In this document: positions 10,371-18,444 of the stretch, piece after piece
Position numbering within the stretch: position 1 is the first letter of the stretch
How the letters are laid out: each line of letters begins with the position of its first letter
Assembly (NCBI RefSeq): GCF_023008405.1
Contig: NZ_CP095376.1
Span: 8,474,501-8,538,500, forward strand
Reading direction: 5' to 3'
DNA: 64,000 bases
Source of the DNA: Amycolatopsis sp. FBCC-B4732
GTDB lineage: Bacteria; Actinomycetota; Actinomycetes; Mycobacteriales; Pseudonocardiaceae
The notes under the pieces: model-generated
What the model saw: the letters and a program-made list of their open reading frames with translations, nothing else
The model's database searches: none
What the model was told of the DNA's origin: nothing
Translations under genes and position numbers: made by a program

Positions 10371-11186
10371 TCAGGGGATCCGCGCCACGCCGCCCAGCGC
10401 CGTCCGGTTGACCGGCGTCAGCGGCGCCAGGCGCGGCCCGTCCGGCCACCACAGGTGTGGCTCGGTCAGGCCGGGTTCGAGCAGCTCGAGCCCGTCGAAG
10501 AAGGACGCGATCTCGGCACGCGAGCGGTAACGCGTGTCGAGCCCCTCGCGGGCGAGCCGGTCCTGCAGCGAGGCCGCGACGACGGCTGCTTCGGTGGCGT
10601 CGAGCGGGTTGTGGCGGTGCAGCAGGAGCAGGTACGAGCCCGGGGCCAGCGCGCCGGCGTAGGACTTGACCACCTGCTGCGCCTGCTGGAGGTCGGCGAC
10701 GTGGTCGACGACCCCGCACAGCACGAGCCCGGCCGGCCGGTCGAGGTCGATGAACCGGGCCACCCCGGCGAGTGTCTCGCCGGGGTTCAGCGGGTCGGTG
10801 CCGCAGATGTGCGTGAAGTCGTTGTCGACGAGCAACGCCCGCCCGTGCGCCTCCACCACCGGGTCGTCGTCGACGTAGACGACGTGCGCTTCCGGGTCGT
10901 ACTTCTGCGCCACCTGGTGGGTGTTCTCCACCGTCGGGAAGCCCGAGCCCAGGTCGACGAACTGGTCGACGCCGAGCCGTTCGGTCAGGTACCGGACGGC
11001 GCGGACCAGCCACTGCCGCGTCTCGCGCGCCATCGCCGGGGCGGCCGGCGCGATGTCCAGGAGCTCGCGCAGGAGGACGCGGTCGGCCTCGTAGTGGTTC
11101 TGCCCGCCGAGCAACGCGTCCCGGACACGAGCGAGGCTCGGCCGGTCGAAGTCGACGCGGGCCGACGGTCGTTCGCTCGTCGCCAT
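10371..11186 (-). CDS. DUF574-type SAM-dependent methyltransferase
   Basis: A 271-residue protein of the actinobacterial S-adenosyl methyltransferase family (DUF574, Methyltransf_19). The family fingerprint is clear: RVRDALLGGQNHYEADR near the start, the SAM-binding loop FVDLGSGFPT, the acidic strand end VVYVDDDPV, and the C-terminal WWPDGPRLAP. Such proteins are abundant in Streptomyces and Amycolatopsis, often near XRE/DUF397 genes; substrates are mostly unknown. ATG 11184-11186 is used. A paralog with the same layout lies at 54035-54868. Confidence 0.88.
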   Translation of the reverse strand: MATSERPSARVDFDRPSLARVRDALLGGQNHYEADRVLLRELLDIAPAAPAMARETRQWLVRAVRYLTERLGVDQFVDLGSGFPTVENTHQVAQKYDPEAHVVYVDDDPVVEAHGRALLVDNDFTHICGTDPLNPGETLAGVARFIDLDRPAGLVLCGVVDHVADLQQAQQVVKSYAGALAPGSYLLLLHRHNPLDATEAAVVAASLQDRLAREGLDTRYRSRAEIASFFDGLELLEPGLTEPHLWWPDGPRLAPLTPVNRTALGGVARIP

Positions 11187-11279
11187 GGGGTACCTACCGG
11201 AGAAGTCGGCGGTGGACGCGCCCAGCCTAGGACACGGGGATCACGGCGGGTAGGCGGCCGTGCGGGGTGGGTGAGTCCG

Positions 11280-11858
11280 TCAGTCCAGCCAGGCCTTGGC
11301 CGCGTCGGCGCCGTTCCACAGCTGAGCCTTCAGCCCGGCCGCCCGTGCGCCGTCCACATTGGACTCGCGGTCGTCGAAGAACAGGCAGTCCGCCGGCTCC
11401 GCGCCGAGTTCGTCGAGCAGCAGCCGGAAGATCTTCGCGTCCGGCTTGACGCACCGGACGTCGCCCGAGAACAGCGTCACGCGGAAGTGCCGGATCCAGT
11501 CCTGCGCGCGGGCCCATTCGCCGAACACCGAAGGCGCGTTCGAGAGCAGCGCCAGCGCCGCGCCGGCTTCGGAAAGCGCCTCGAGCAGGGCTTCCGACGA
11601 CGGCTCGAGGTAGCCCCAGCCGTCGATGTCGATGCGGGTCAGCTCGGCCGACAGCGCTTCGTCGACCGGCACGCCGAGTGCCTCGCCGACGGACTGCCAG
11701 TACTCCAGCGGGGTGCTGCCGGCGTCGTACGGGAGCCGCAGGTCCCAGTACGCCTTTTCGAACTCCGGCAGCGGGGCGCCCAGCGCGGCGGCCAGGTCGG
11801 GGCGGGCGGCGCTCGGCTTGCTCAGCACGTCGCCGTAGTCGAACACGATCCAGTTCAC
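11280..11858 (-). CDS. HAD-family hydrolase
   Basis: A 192-residue HAD-superfamily hydrolase. Motif I is FDYGDVLS, with the usual second Asp of DxDx(T/V) kept (D7 and D10); motif II is LLSNAPS; motif III and IV are around VKPDAKIF and FFDDRESNVDGA. The small helical cap between motifs I and II places it in the HAD-IA/phosphatase-like group. GTG is used as start. It lies 16 bp downstream of the threonine aldolase gene on the same strand and may be co-transcribed with it. The codons TCC-AAT-GTG-GAC near its 3' end match a motif that recurs through the window. The substrate is unknown. Confidence 0.85.
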   Translation of the reverse strand: MNWIVFDYGDVLSKPSAARPDLAAALGAPLPEFEKAYWDLRLPYDAGSTPLEYWQSVGEALGVPVDEALSAELTRIDIDGWGYLEPSSEALLEALSEAGAALALLSNAPSVFGEWARAQDWIRHFRVTLFSGDVRCVKPDAKIFRLLLDELGAEPADCLFFDDRESNVDGARAAGLKAQLWNGADAAKAWLD

Positions 11859-11874
11859 GGGGTCCCCCAGTGCG

Positions 11875-12897
11875 TCAAGCGCCGGTCTTGATCCGGCGCA
11901 GGGCTTCTTCGACGTCGGTCGCGCTGAGGTCCCGGTGCGTGACGAACCGGACCTTGCCCGCCATCGGCACCGCGCGGATCCCGAGCGAGTCGAGCCAGTT
12001 CAGCGCGGTCGGGATGTCGGGCACCTCGGCCAGCACGATGTTGGTGTCCGGCGTGTTCGTCGGCCAGCCGTGCTCGCGCAGGCCGTCGGCGAGGCGCGCG
12101 GCGTTTTCGTGCGAGTCGGCCAGGTCCGGGACGCGGTCCAGCGCGACCAGGCAGGCCGCGGCCAGGATGCCGCCCTGCCGGACGCCGCCGCCGAGCATCT
12201 GGCGCATCCGGCGGGCGCGCTCCACGAACGCCGTGCTGCCGGCGACGACCGAGCCGACCGGCGCGCCGAGGCCCTTGCTGAAGCAGGCCGACACGGTGTC
12301 GACGCCGACGGTCAGCGCGGCGGGCGGCACCTCCAGCGCGACCGCGGCCTGCCAGAGCCGGGCGCCGTCGAGGTGCACGGCCAGGCCGGCTTCCTTCGCG
12401 ACGGACAGCAGCTGCGCGTGCTCGTCCGGCGGGGTCACGGCGCCACCGGCCGCGTTGTGGGTGTTCTCGAGGCAGAGCAGCGACGTCCGTAATGTGAAAT
12501 ACGGCCCGGGTTGTCCGATCGCGGCCGCGAGGGCGTCAGGCGAAGGGCGGCCCGGGCCGCCGTCGTGCTCCAGGATGTCCGGCATGCCGCCGGCCAGCCA
12601 GGCGGCCGAGCCCAGCTCGTTGGACAGCACGTGCGCGCCCCGGGTGGCCAGGAACCGGTCGCCGCGCTGCAGGTGCAGGCTCAGCGCGATCAGGTTGGCC
12701 ATCGTCCCGCTCGGCACCCAGAGCGCGGCCGCCATGCCCAGGACGTGCGCGGCCCGTTCTTCCAGGGCGGCGACCGTCGGGTCGTGCTCGAGGACGTTGT
12801 CGCCGACCTCGGCCGACGCCATCGCCGCGCGCATCGTTTCATCCGGACGGGTGACGGTGTCGGAGCGGAAGTCCAGCGGCGGCAGGGTGAAGGTCAC
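11875..12897 (-). CDS. ltaE: Low-specificity L-threonine aldolase
   Basis: A 340-residue PLP enzyme of the beta-eliminating lyase/threonine aldolase family, which splits L-threonine (or allo-threonine) to glycine and acetaldehyde. Motifs: DFRSDTVTRPDETMRAAM at the N-terminus, LCLENTHNAAGG, HLDGARLW with the PLP-pyridine Asp, and ACFSKGLGAPVGS with the Schiff-base Lys. Its length is normal. GTG start; the sigma factor gene is divergent across ~100 bp. Glycine from this reaction could feed purine and one-carbon metabolism, but that link is only inferred. Confidence 0.9.
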   Translation of the reverse strand: MTFTLPPLDFRSDTVTRPDETMRAAMASAEVGDNVLEHDPTVAALEERAAHVLGMAAALWVPSGTMANLIALSLHLQRGDRFLATRGAHVLSNELGSAAWLAGGMPDILEHDGGPGRPSPDALAAAIGQPGPYFTLRTSLLCLENTHNAAGGAVTPPDEHAQLLSVAKEAGLAVHLDGARLWQAAVALEVPPAALTVGVDTVSACFSKGLGAPVGSVVAGSTAFVERARRMRQMLGGGVRQGGILAAACLVALDRVPDLADSHENAARLADGLREHGWPTNTPDTNIVLAEVPDIPTALNWLDSLGIRAVPMAGKVRFVTHRDLSATDVEEALRRIKTGA

Positions 12898-12997
12898 GGA
12901 GCGATCACATCACACCCACCTCGCGGGGATCAATCAACCCTCGGGTGGTCGAACCCCCTCGGTCCGTGCAACCGTGGACGCCCCTGATTCCGTCCTC

Positions 12998-13543
12998 ATG
13001 GGCGAACGACAACAGAGCGGAGCACGACTGCGCGTGGACCAGCGCGACGAGGAGGAGTTCGCGGAGTACTTCGCCGCCAGGCGGGACGCCGTGCGCCGGA
13101 CCGCGTACATGCTCTGCGGCGACTGGCACCGGGCGGACGACCTCGCGCAGACGGCGTTCGTCGCACTGCACCGGAGGTGGACGAAGATCAGGGATCGCGC
13201 GGCGACCGACGCGTACGTCCGCAAGACGCTCGTGCGGGCGTCGATCGACGAATCGCGGCGTCCGTGGCGGCGCGAGTGGCAGACCGAGACGCTGCCGGAA
13301 CCGGCCGACGACTCGCCGGGCCTCGACGACCTCGTCGCGACCAGGGAAGACCTGCTCGCGGCGCTGAAGGAGGTGCCGCCCAAGCAGCGGGCGGTGCTGG
13401 TCATGCGGTACTTCGAAGGGCTCGACGTCACCAGCGCGGCGAAGGCGCTGGGCTGCAGCGAAGGCAACGTGAAGAGCCAGACCGCACGCGGGCTGGCGAA
13501 CCTCAAGCAGGTGCTGGAACGGGAGGTGGAGACCAATGGATGA
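12998..13543 (+). CDS. SigE-type ECF RNA polymerase sigma factor
   Basis: An ECF sigma factor of about 181 residues. Region 2 is RRTAYMLCGDWHRADDLAQ and the following FVALHRRW; region 4 is VPPKQRAVLVMRYFEG followed by the helix-turn-helix AAKALGCSEGNVKSQTARG. ATG 12998 lacks a good ribosome site. GTG 13034 has GGAG at 13019-13022 and gives a 169-residue product starting VDQRDEEEF, closer to the usual SigE-family start, so either may be right. The stop overlaps the next gene by 8 bp, typical of a sigma factor coupled to its membrane regulator. Confidence 0.88.
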   Translation: MGERQQSGARLRVDQRDEEEFAEYFAARRDAVRRTAYMLCGDWHRADDLAQTAFVALHRRWTKIRDRAATDAYVRKTLVRASIDESRRPWRREWQTETLPEPADDSPGLDDLVATREDLLAALKEVPPKQRAVLVMRYFEGLDVTSAAKALGCSEGNVKSQTARGLANLKQVLEREVETNG

Positions 13544-14252
13544 GCAGGAGCTGCGCTCGTTGTTCTCCGCCGCGCCGCCGGAGGCACCCGCGGCCACGTT
13601 CTCCCAGGACGACGTCGTCCGCGAATCCCGCCGCCAGACCGTGCGCCGCCGCAACCGGATCACGACCGGGGTGAGCGCCGCGGCACTGGTCGTCGTCGGG
13701 TTCGGTGCGTACGGAGTGCTCTCCGGGGGTACTTCGAAGGAGATGACCGCGGCGAACGGCAACGCCGTGTCGGCGCAATCGGATGCCGGCTCCGCGCAAC
13801 CCGGCGACGGCTCGATGCGTCCTCAAGTCGGTGGGGAGTCACCGAACTTCCCGGCTCAGCCGCCCCAGCAGGGGGGCGACGGGGACGGGAAGACCGGCCA
13901 CTTGGCCGAAGGCGCCTCCGGGTGCGAACTGGTGGACGGGGAGCTCGCCATCGCCCTCGCTGGCGAGCTCCCCGTCCCCGTCGCCACTTCCCAGGCGTCC
14001 CCGGGCGGCGCCTGTTCGACGGCGGCGCGCTCCGCCGGGTTCCCGGTGCCGGGCGGCGAGGTGGCCGCGGCGGTGTACCCCAAGGGTCTCCCGGTGGTCT
14101 TCAAGTCCCAGCCCGCCGGCACGGTCACGGCGCAGGTCCCGACGGCGTCCGGCGGACAGCTCCTGCTGGTCAGCGTGCCTTCGGCCGGCGGAACAGCGCC
14201 GTACGCGGGCCAAGTGGACCAGTTCGCGCGCGCACTCGCGCCCCGCTTCTGA
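13536..14252 (+). CDS. Single-pass membrane protein paired with the ECF sigma factor
   Basis: A 238-residue protein with a cytosolic N-terminus (~45 residues), one membrane helix at about 46-66, and an extracytoplasmic part rich in Ser, Gly and Pro followed by a compact domain with two Cys. It overlaps the sigma gene by 8 bp, so a role as anti-sigma factor or sensor is likely. No ZAS zinc motif (HXXXCXXC) is visible, so it is not a classical zinc anti-sigma factor. A perfect 16-bp inverted repeat lies inside the coding sequence. Confidence 0.65.
   Translation: MDEQELRSLFSAAPPEAPAATFSQDDVVRESRRQTVRRRNRITTGVSAAALVVVGFGAYGVLSGGTSKEMTAANGNAVSAQSDAGSAQPGDGSMRPQVGGESPNFPAQPPQQGGDGDGKTGHLAEGASGCELVDGELAIALAGELPVPVATSQASPGGACSTAARSAGFPVPGGEVAAAVYPKGLPVVFKSQPAGTVTAQVPTASGGQLLLVSVPSAGGTAPYAGQVDQFARALAPRF
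13934..13977 (+). other. Perfect 16-bp inverted repeat inside a coding sequence
   Basis: Arms GGACGGGGAGCTCGCC (13934-13949) and GGCGAGCTCCCCGTCC (13962-13977) are exact reverse complements around a 12-nt loop. It lies in the linker/ectodomain coding part of the sigma-associated membrane gene. It should form a very stable RNA hairpin; there is no T-run after it. Confidence 0.9.
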
Positions 14253-14286
14253 ACCCGGGTTCGCCCGGTTGGCAGAATGACCGGCC

Positions 14287-14877
14287 ATGACCGGAGCGAC
14301 CACCCCGAAGGGGGAGCGACGCCGCGCCGCGCTCGTCGAGGCCGCCGCGAAGCTGCTCGTCGAGGGCGGGTTCGACGCCGTCCGGCACCGGGCGGTCGCC
14401 GAGCGGGCCGGCCTGCCGCTCGCATCGACGACGTACTACTTCGACTCGCTCGAGGAGCTGGTCACGGCGGCCGTCGAGCACCACTCGAACGCGGAGCTGG
14501 CGGCCGGCCGGCAGCGGCTGGAGGAGCTGGCGACCCGCAACCGCGGCGTGCAGGCGACGGTCGAGCTGGTGCTGGAGATGCTGCTGGGCCCGGAGAGCGG
14601 CGACCCGGAGGCGGACGCCGAAGCGGTGCTGCTGCGGTACGAGCGGCTGGTCGCGACCGGCCGCCGCCCGTACCTGCGGCCGCTGATGCGGACGCTGTCG
14701 GCTCAGCTCACCGAGCTGCTGACGGAGATCTTCGCCCGCTCGGGCACGCCGGTCTCCGACGCCGAACTCGAGCGGCTGATCGCCCTGGTCGACGGCGCGG
14801 TCGTGAACGCACTGATCGAGATCGACCCCGAACCCCGCGCGGCCGCGGCCCGCATGCTCCAAAACGCCCTCGCCTGA
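14287..14877 (+). CDS. TetR-family transcriptional regulator
   Basis: A 196-residue regulator. The N-terminal TetR DNA-binding domain is clear: ERRRAALVEAAAKLLVEGG, then the helix-turn-helix VRHRAVAERAGLPLASTTYYF. The C-terminal ~130 residues are helical, ligand-binding type. ATG 14287 is 34 bp after the previous stop. It is convergent with the GntR gene, with 4 bp between stops. No divergently transcribed target is adjacent, so its regulon and ligand cannot be told; autoregulation is usual for the family. Confidence 0.88.
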   Translation: MTGATTPKGERRRAALVEAAAKLLVEGGFDAVRHRAVAERAGLPLASTTYYFDSLEELVTAAVEHHSNAELAAGRQRLEELATRNRGVQATVELVLEMLLGPESGDPEADAEAVLLRYERLVATGRRPYLRPLMRTLSAQLTELLTEIFARSGTPVSDAELERLIALVDGAVVNALIEIDPEPRAAAARMLQNALA

Positions 14878-14881
14878 ACAC

Positions 14882-15580
14882 TCACGACTTGCGCTGTGCC
14901 TTCTCCAGGTCGTCGCGGGACTTGGTGACCAGTGCCAGCATCGCCTGCTCCGCCGCGGCCGGGTCGCCGGAGACGATCGCGTCCAACACCTTGCGGTGGC
15001 TCGGTACCGGGTCCTCCGCCGACGACGCGCCGTGCACCAGCTTGTCGCGCTCGGCCAGCCCGATCGCGATCACCCGCTCCATCCGCATCAGGAAGTTGTT
15101 GTGGGTGGCGGCCATCAGCCGCCGGTGGAAGGCTAGGTCGGCCTGGACGCTCGCCTCCGGGTCGGTGGCCGCGGCCATGTCGGCCAGCGCTTCCCGCAGT
15201 CCCTCGACGTCTTCCTCCGACGCGCGCCCGGCGGCGATCCGGGCCGCGGCCGGCTCCACGACCGCGCGGACCTCGGTGAGCTCGTCGAGCAGGCCCGGGT
15301 CGTCGGCGGCCGCGGTCTGCCAGCGCATGACGTCGGCGTCGAGCATGTTCCACTTCTCGCGCGGCTGGACGAACGTGCCGCGCTTCTGCCGGGCGTCGAT
15401 CATGCCCTTCGCGGCCAGCACTTTGAGCGCTTCGCGCAGCGCGGTCAGGCTGATGTCGAGCTCTTCGCGCAGGCCGGGCAGGTCGAGGACGGTGCCCTCG
15501 CCCCACTCGTCGGCGAGAATCCGGCTGGCCAGTGCCTCCACGGTCTGGCCGTGCAACCCGCGTGGCCGGTGTTCGGTCAA
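14882..15580 (-). CDS. GntR/FadR-family regulator, candidate galactonate-block repressor
   Basis: A 232-residue regulator. The winged helix-turn-helix is at about 10-75 (LREELDISLTALREALKVLAAKGM, then KRGTFV), and the FCD ligand domain at ~95-225 has the metal-type His residues (DLAFHRRLM, HNNFL, SHRKVLDAI). The start is TTG with GAGGG 7 nt upstream. It is transcribed away from the galactose block, and a palindromic site lies in the shared gap. In E. coli, DgoR, of this subfamily, controls the D-galactonate genes. By position and operators I infer the same kind of role here, with D-galactonate as a plausible effector. Confidence 0.85.
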   Translation of the reverse strand: MTEHRPRGLHGQTVEALASRILADEWGEGTVLDLPGLREELDISLTALREALKVLAAKGMIDARQKRGTFVQPREKWNMLDADVMRWQTAAADDPGLLDELTEVRAVVEPAAARIAAGRASEEDVEGLREALADMAAATDPEASVQADLAFHRRLMAATHNNFLMRMERVIAIGLAERDKLVHGASSAEDPVPSHRKVLDAIVSGDPAAAEQAMLALVTKSRDDLEKAQRKS

Positions 15581-15640
15581 TGGAGGGCCCTCTCAGCTGG
15601 CGGACTGGCGGAAGGTCATCCTACGCTGCCTCCGAAGTCG

Positions 15641-15666
15641 TCATAAATTATGAATACATCTTGACA
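15641..15666 (+). promoter_or_regulatory. Palindromic GntR-type operator next to a -35 box
   Basis: TCATAAATTATGA at 15641-15653 fits the palindrome TCNTAANTTANGA and is an AT-rich island in GC-rich DNA. TTGACA follows at 15661-15666, with a weak -10 (CACTCT) 17 bp further. It lies between the GntR gene and the deleted importer genes. The same layout recurs at 20030-20055. Confidence 0.65.
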
Positions 15667-15728
15667 GCGACGGCGGCCGGTTGCACTCTTTGGCAGCAGT
15701 CACGCGCCAAGACAAAGGGGGTCACGAC

Positions 15729-16070
15729 ATGACGAGTGCCGGCCTGTCCCGCCGTCGTTTCCTGCGCAACGCGAGCCTCGCCGGGCTGGGGGCCGTCGGC
15801 TCGGGCAGCTTCCTCGCCGCCTGCGCCACTTCCGCCTCCAGCGGCCCGGTCAAGCAGGCCGCCGGCGCGGTCACCGTCCAGTCGAACCTGTCCTCGCCCG
15901 AGGCGAAGAAGGCGATCGAGGCGCTGGCCAAGGCGTTCGGCGACAAGGGCGGCGCGACGGCGACCGTGAACACGGTGGCGTCGGAAACCTTCCGCACCCA
16001 GCTGCCCAGCTACCTCACCGCGGCCACCCCGCCCGACACGTTCACGTGGTACCCGGGCTCGCTGCGCTGA
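15729..16070 (+). pseudogene. Truncated sugar ABC binding protein (CUT1 type)
   Basis: Only about the first 110 residues of an extracellular sugar-binding lipoprotein remain. The N-terminus has a Tat-like SRRRFLRN and a lipobox LAAC, then the usual start of the mature protein (VTVQSNLSSPEAKKAIEALAK) and LPSYLTAATPPDTFTWYPGSL. The frame then runs into sequence belonging to a permease gene and stops at TGA 16068-16070. A full family member has ~420 residues. ATG 15729 has AAAGGGGG upstream. Read with the next feature, this is the left side of a deletion that removed most of a three-gene importer. Confidence 0.85.
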
Positions 16071-16378
16071 TCGACGGCGCCGGCGTCGTCCAGATCTTCT
16101 GGCGGATCATCCTGCCGATGACCCGCCCGGCGCTGGCCGCACTCGGCGCGCTGGCGTTCACCTGGACGTTCAACGACCTGCTGTGGTCGATCACCGTGCT
16201 GCGCACCGGGACCGTGATGCCGGTGACGCCGGCGCTGCTCGGCCTGCAGGGGCAGTACGTGTCCGACTGGAACGTGATCGCGGCGGGTTCGGTCATCGCG
16301 GCCGTCCCGACCGTGGCGGTGTTCCTGCGGTTCCAGAAGCACTTCATCTCGGGGCTGGCGATCGGGGCGATCAAGTGA
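16061..16378 (+). pseudogene. 3' remnant of CUT1 sugar ABC permease
   Basis: From about 16061 a second frame encodes the C-terminal ~105 residues of a MalG-type permease. It begins at the EAA loop (AALIDGAGVVQIFWRIILP), followed by two hydrophobic helices and the typical end FISGLAIGAIK. The N-terminal ~180 residues are missing. It is out of frame with the binding-protein fragment upstream, so no sensible fusion is made. The stop at 16376-16378 overlaps the GTG of the GH36 gene by 4 bp, showing that the importer and the alpha-galactosidase were once an operon. Confidence 0.85.
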
Positions 16379-18444
16379 CGTGGACGGTTCGGCTCGCGAC
16401 CACCTCGTACACCGTGGCGCTGGATCCGTCCCGGCGCTGGGCGGAACTCGTCGCGTGGGGGCCTTCGGGTGTCGAGGACGGGCCGTCGGTGTTCGCCAAC
16501 CGCGGCGAGGTGCACTTCATCACCGAGGCCGACGCGGCGCCGGTGGAGTACGCTCCGCTGGGCCTGCGCCCGTTCTCCGGTGCGGACGTCTCGGTGCGCG
16601 GCGGTTCCTGGTGGCGGTTCGATTCGGCGTCTTCGGGCGCTGACCTGAGACTGACCTTTGTGGACGACGTCTCCGGGTTGCGCGCGGTGCTGTGCTACCG
16701 CGCGGTCCCGGAGACCGACGTGCTCACCCGCTGGGCCGAGTTCGAGAACACCGGTTCGTCCACTTTGGAGTTCGACCGGCTCGGCTCGGCGGGCGTCTGC
16801 GTGCCGACGACCTCCGGTGCCCGCTTGACGTATTTGACCGGCCAGTGGTCGCAGGAGTTCACCCGCCGGTCGGTCCCGCTGCCCGCGGGCGGCTTCCGGA
16901 TGGAGAGCCGCTTCGGCGTCCCCGGCCACGCGCACGTGCCGTGGCTGGCGGTGCAGGACACTTCCGGCGGCGCGGCTTACGGCGTCTCCCTGGAGTGGCC
17001 GGGTTCGTGGTCCATCGAGGCGGACGTCGAGCCTTCGGGGCTGACGCGCGTCCGGGCCGGCCGGCTGCCCTCGCCCGGCCCCGTGCTGCTCGAGCCGGGT
17101 GCTTCGCTGGTCACACCGTCGGTGGCGCTTGCGTCCAGTGTGGATGGTCTCGCGGGGCTGGCGTCGGTGTGGCACGAATACGATCGCGTCCTGGCGGGTC
17201 CGCGGTGGCAGCGGCCGCGTCCGGTGTTGTACAACTCGTGGGAGGCGACCGGCTTCGACGTCCGTGCCGCGCACCAGCTGGAGCTGGCGAAGCGGGCAGC
17301 GGACCTGGGTGTCGAGCTGTTCGTGGTGGACGACGGCTGGTTCGTGGGCCGCGACGACGACACGGGTGGTCTGGGCGACTGGACCCCGGCGGAACCGACG
17401 TTCGGCGCGTTCGTCGACTCGGTGCGGGAGCTAGGCCTGGAGTTCGGGCTGTGGGTCGAGCCGGAGGCGGTCAGCCCCAAGTCGCAGCTGTACGCGTCGC
17501 ACCCGGATTGGGTGTACCGCATCGACGGCCGCCCGCTGACGTTGATCCGGAACCAGCTGCTGCTGGACCTGGGCCTGCCTTCCGTCGTTTCGTATGTGAA
17601 GTCCACTTTGGACTCGTTGCTGACGACGTACCCGATTTCGTACCTGAAGTGGGACATGAACCGCCCCCCGACGGAACGCGGCCGCCCGGGCTCGCCTGCC
17701 GCGGACCTGGACGCCGAGCACGTGGCGGGCTACTTGTCGGTGCTGGACCACCTGCGTTCCCACCACCCGCACGTGACGATCGAGGCGTGCGCGGGCGGCG
17801 GCGCCCGCACCGACCTGGCGACGGTCGCCCGCGCGGACGTGGTGTGGCCGAGCGACAACACGGGCCCGCTGGACCGCCTCGCGATCCAGGACGGGTTCCT
17901 GCTGGTGCACGCGCCGCACCTGATGAGTTCGTGGGTGACGGACGCCCCGGGCGTCTTCGACCCGCGCCCTCGTTCACTGCGCTTCCGCTTCGTGACGGCG
18001 ATGGCGGGCGTCCTGGGCATCGGCGCGGACCTGTCCCGGTGGGCACCGGAGCAGCACGCGGAAGCGGCTTCGCTGGTGGCGCTGTACAAGTCGATCCGCG
18101 ACGTGATCCACCACGGCCGCGCCCGAGCGCTCCACGGCCCGGCCGACCCGACCGCGGCCACGCAGTACACGTCGGAGGACGGCGACACGGTGGTGGTCCT
18201 GGCGTGGAGCACGGGCCGGCTGACGGGAGCCCCACTGACCCCGGGCCGCTCCTCCCGGGTCCGGCTGGCGGTGGGTGCGGATGCGTCCTATGTGGATGGT
18301 AAGGGAACCCGGTACTCGGGTGCGCACCTGAAGTACGCGGGCCTCCCGTTCGACTGGACGGCGGACCACGACGCCGACGTCGTGGTCCTGCACCGTCAGG
18401 GCAGGGAAACCGGCAGCACGAACGTCGGCGACCCCGTCGGGTAG
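16375..18444 (+). CDS. Alpha-galactosidase, GH36
   Basis: A 689-residue cytosolic glycoside hydrolase without signal peptide, which should release D-galactose from melibiose/raffinose-type sugars. An N-terminal beta-sandwich (~1-270) is followed by a (beta/alpha)8 barrel. Motifs: VVDDGWF, LWVEPEAVSPKSQLY, the nucleophile in YLKWDMNR, EACAGGGARTDL, and the acid/base Asp in WPSDNTGPLDR. GTG 16375 overlaps the permease remnant stop (GTGA). Four copies of the motif TCCNNTKTGGA occur in this gene. The 3' end overlaps the convergent lactonase gene by 49 bp. Confidence 0.93.
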   Translation: MTWTVRLATTSYTVALDPSRRWAELVAWGPSGVEDGPSVFANRGEVHFITEADAAPVEYAPLGLRPFSGADVSVRGGSWWRFDSASSGADLRLTFVDDVSGLRAVLCYRAVPETDVLTRWAEFENTGSSTLEFDRLGSAGVCVPTTSGARLTYLTGQWSQEFTRRSVPLPAGGFRMESRFGVPGHAHVPWLAVQDTSGGAAYGVSLEWPGSWSIEADVEPSGLTRVRAGRLPSPGPVLLEPGASLVTPSVALASSVDGLAGLASVWHEYDRVLAGPRWQRPRPVLYNSWEATGFDVRAAHQLELAKRAADLGVELFVVDDGWFVGRDDDTGGLGDWTPAEPTFGAFVDSVRELGLEFGLWVEPEAVSPKSQLYASHPDWVYRIDGRPLTLIRNQLLLDLGLPSVVSYVKSTLDSLLTTYPISYLKWDMNRPPTERGRPGSPAADLDAEHVAGYLSVLDHLRSHHPHVTIEACAGGGARTDLATVARADVVWPSDNTGPLDRLAIQDGFLLVHAPHLMSSWVTDAPGVFDPRPRSLRFRFVTAMAGVLGIGADLSRWAPEQHAEAASLVALYKSIRDVIHHGRARALHGPADPTAATQYTSEDGDTVVVLAWSTGRLTGAPLTPGRSSRVRLAVGADASYVDGKGTRYSGAHLKYAGLPFDWTADHDADVVVLHRQGRETGSTNVGDPVG

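Noticed and set aside
10455..11891. A 478-codon plus-strand frame
   Set aside because: Antisense to the methyltransferase and HAD genes; Val/Arg/Gly-rich shadow with no motifs.
15729..16378. A single fused binding protein-permease gene
   Set aside because: The two halves are in different frames and the first stops at 16070, so no fusion protein can form.
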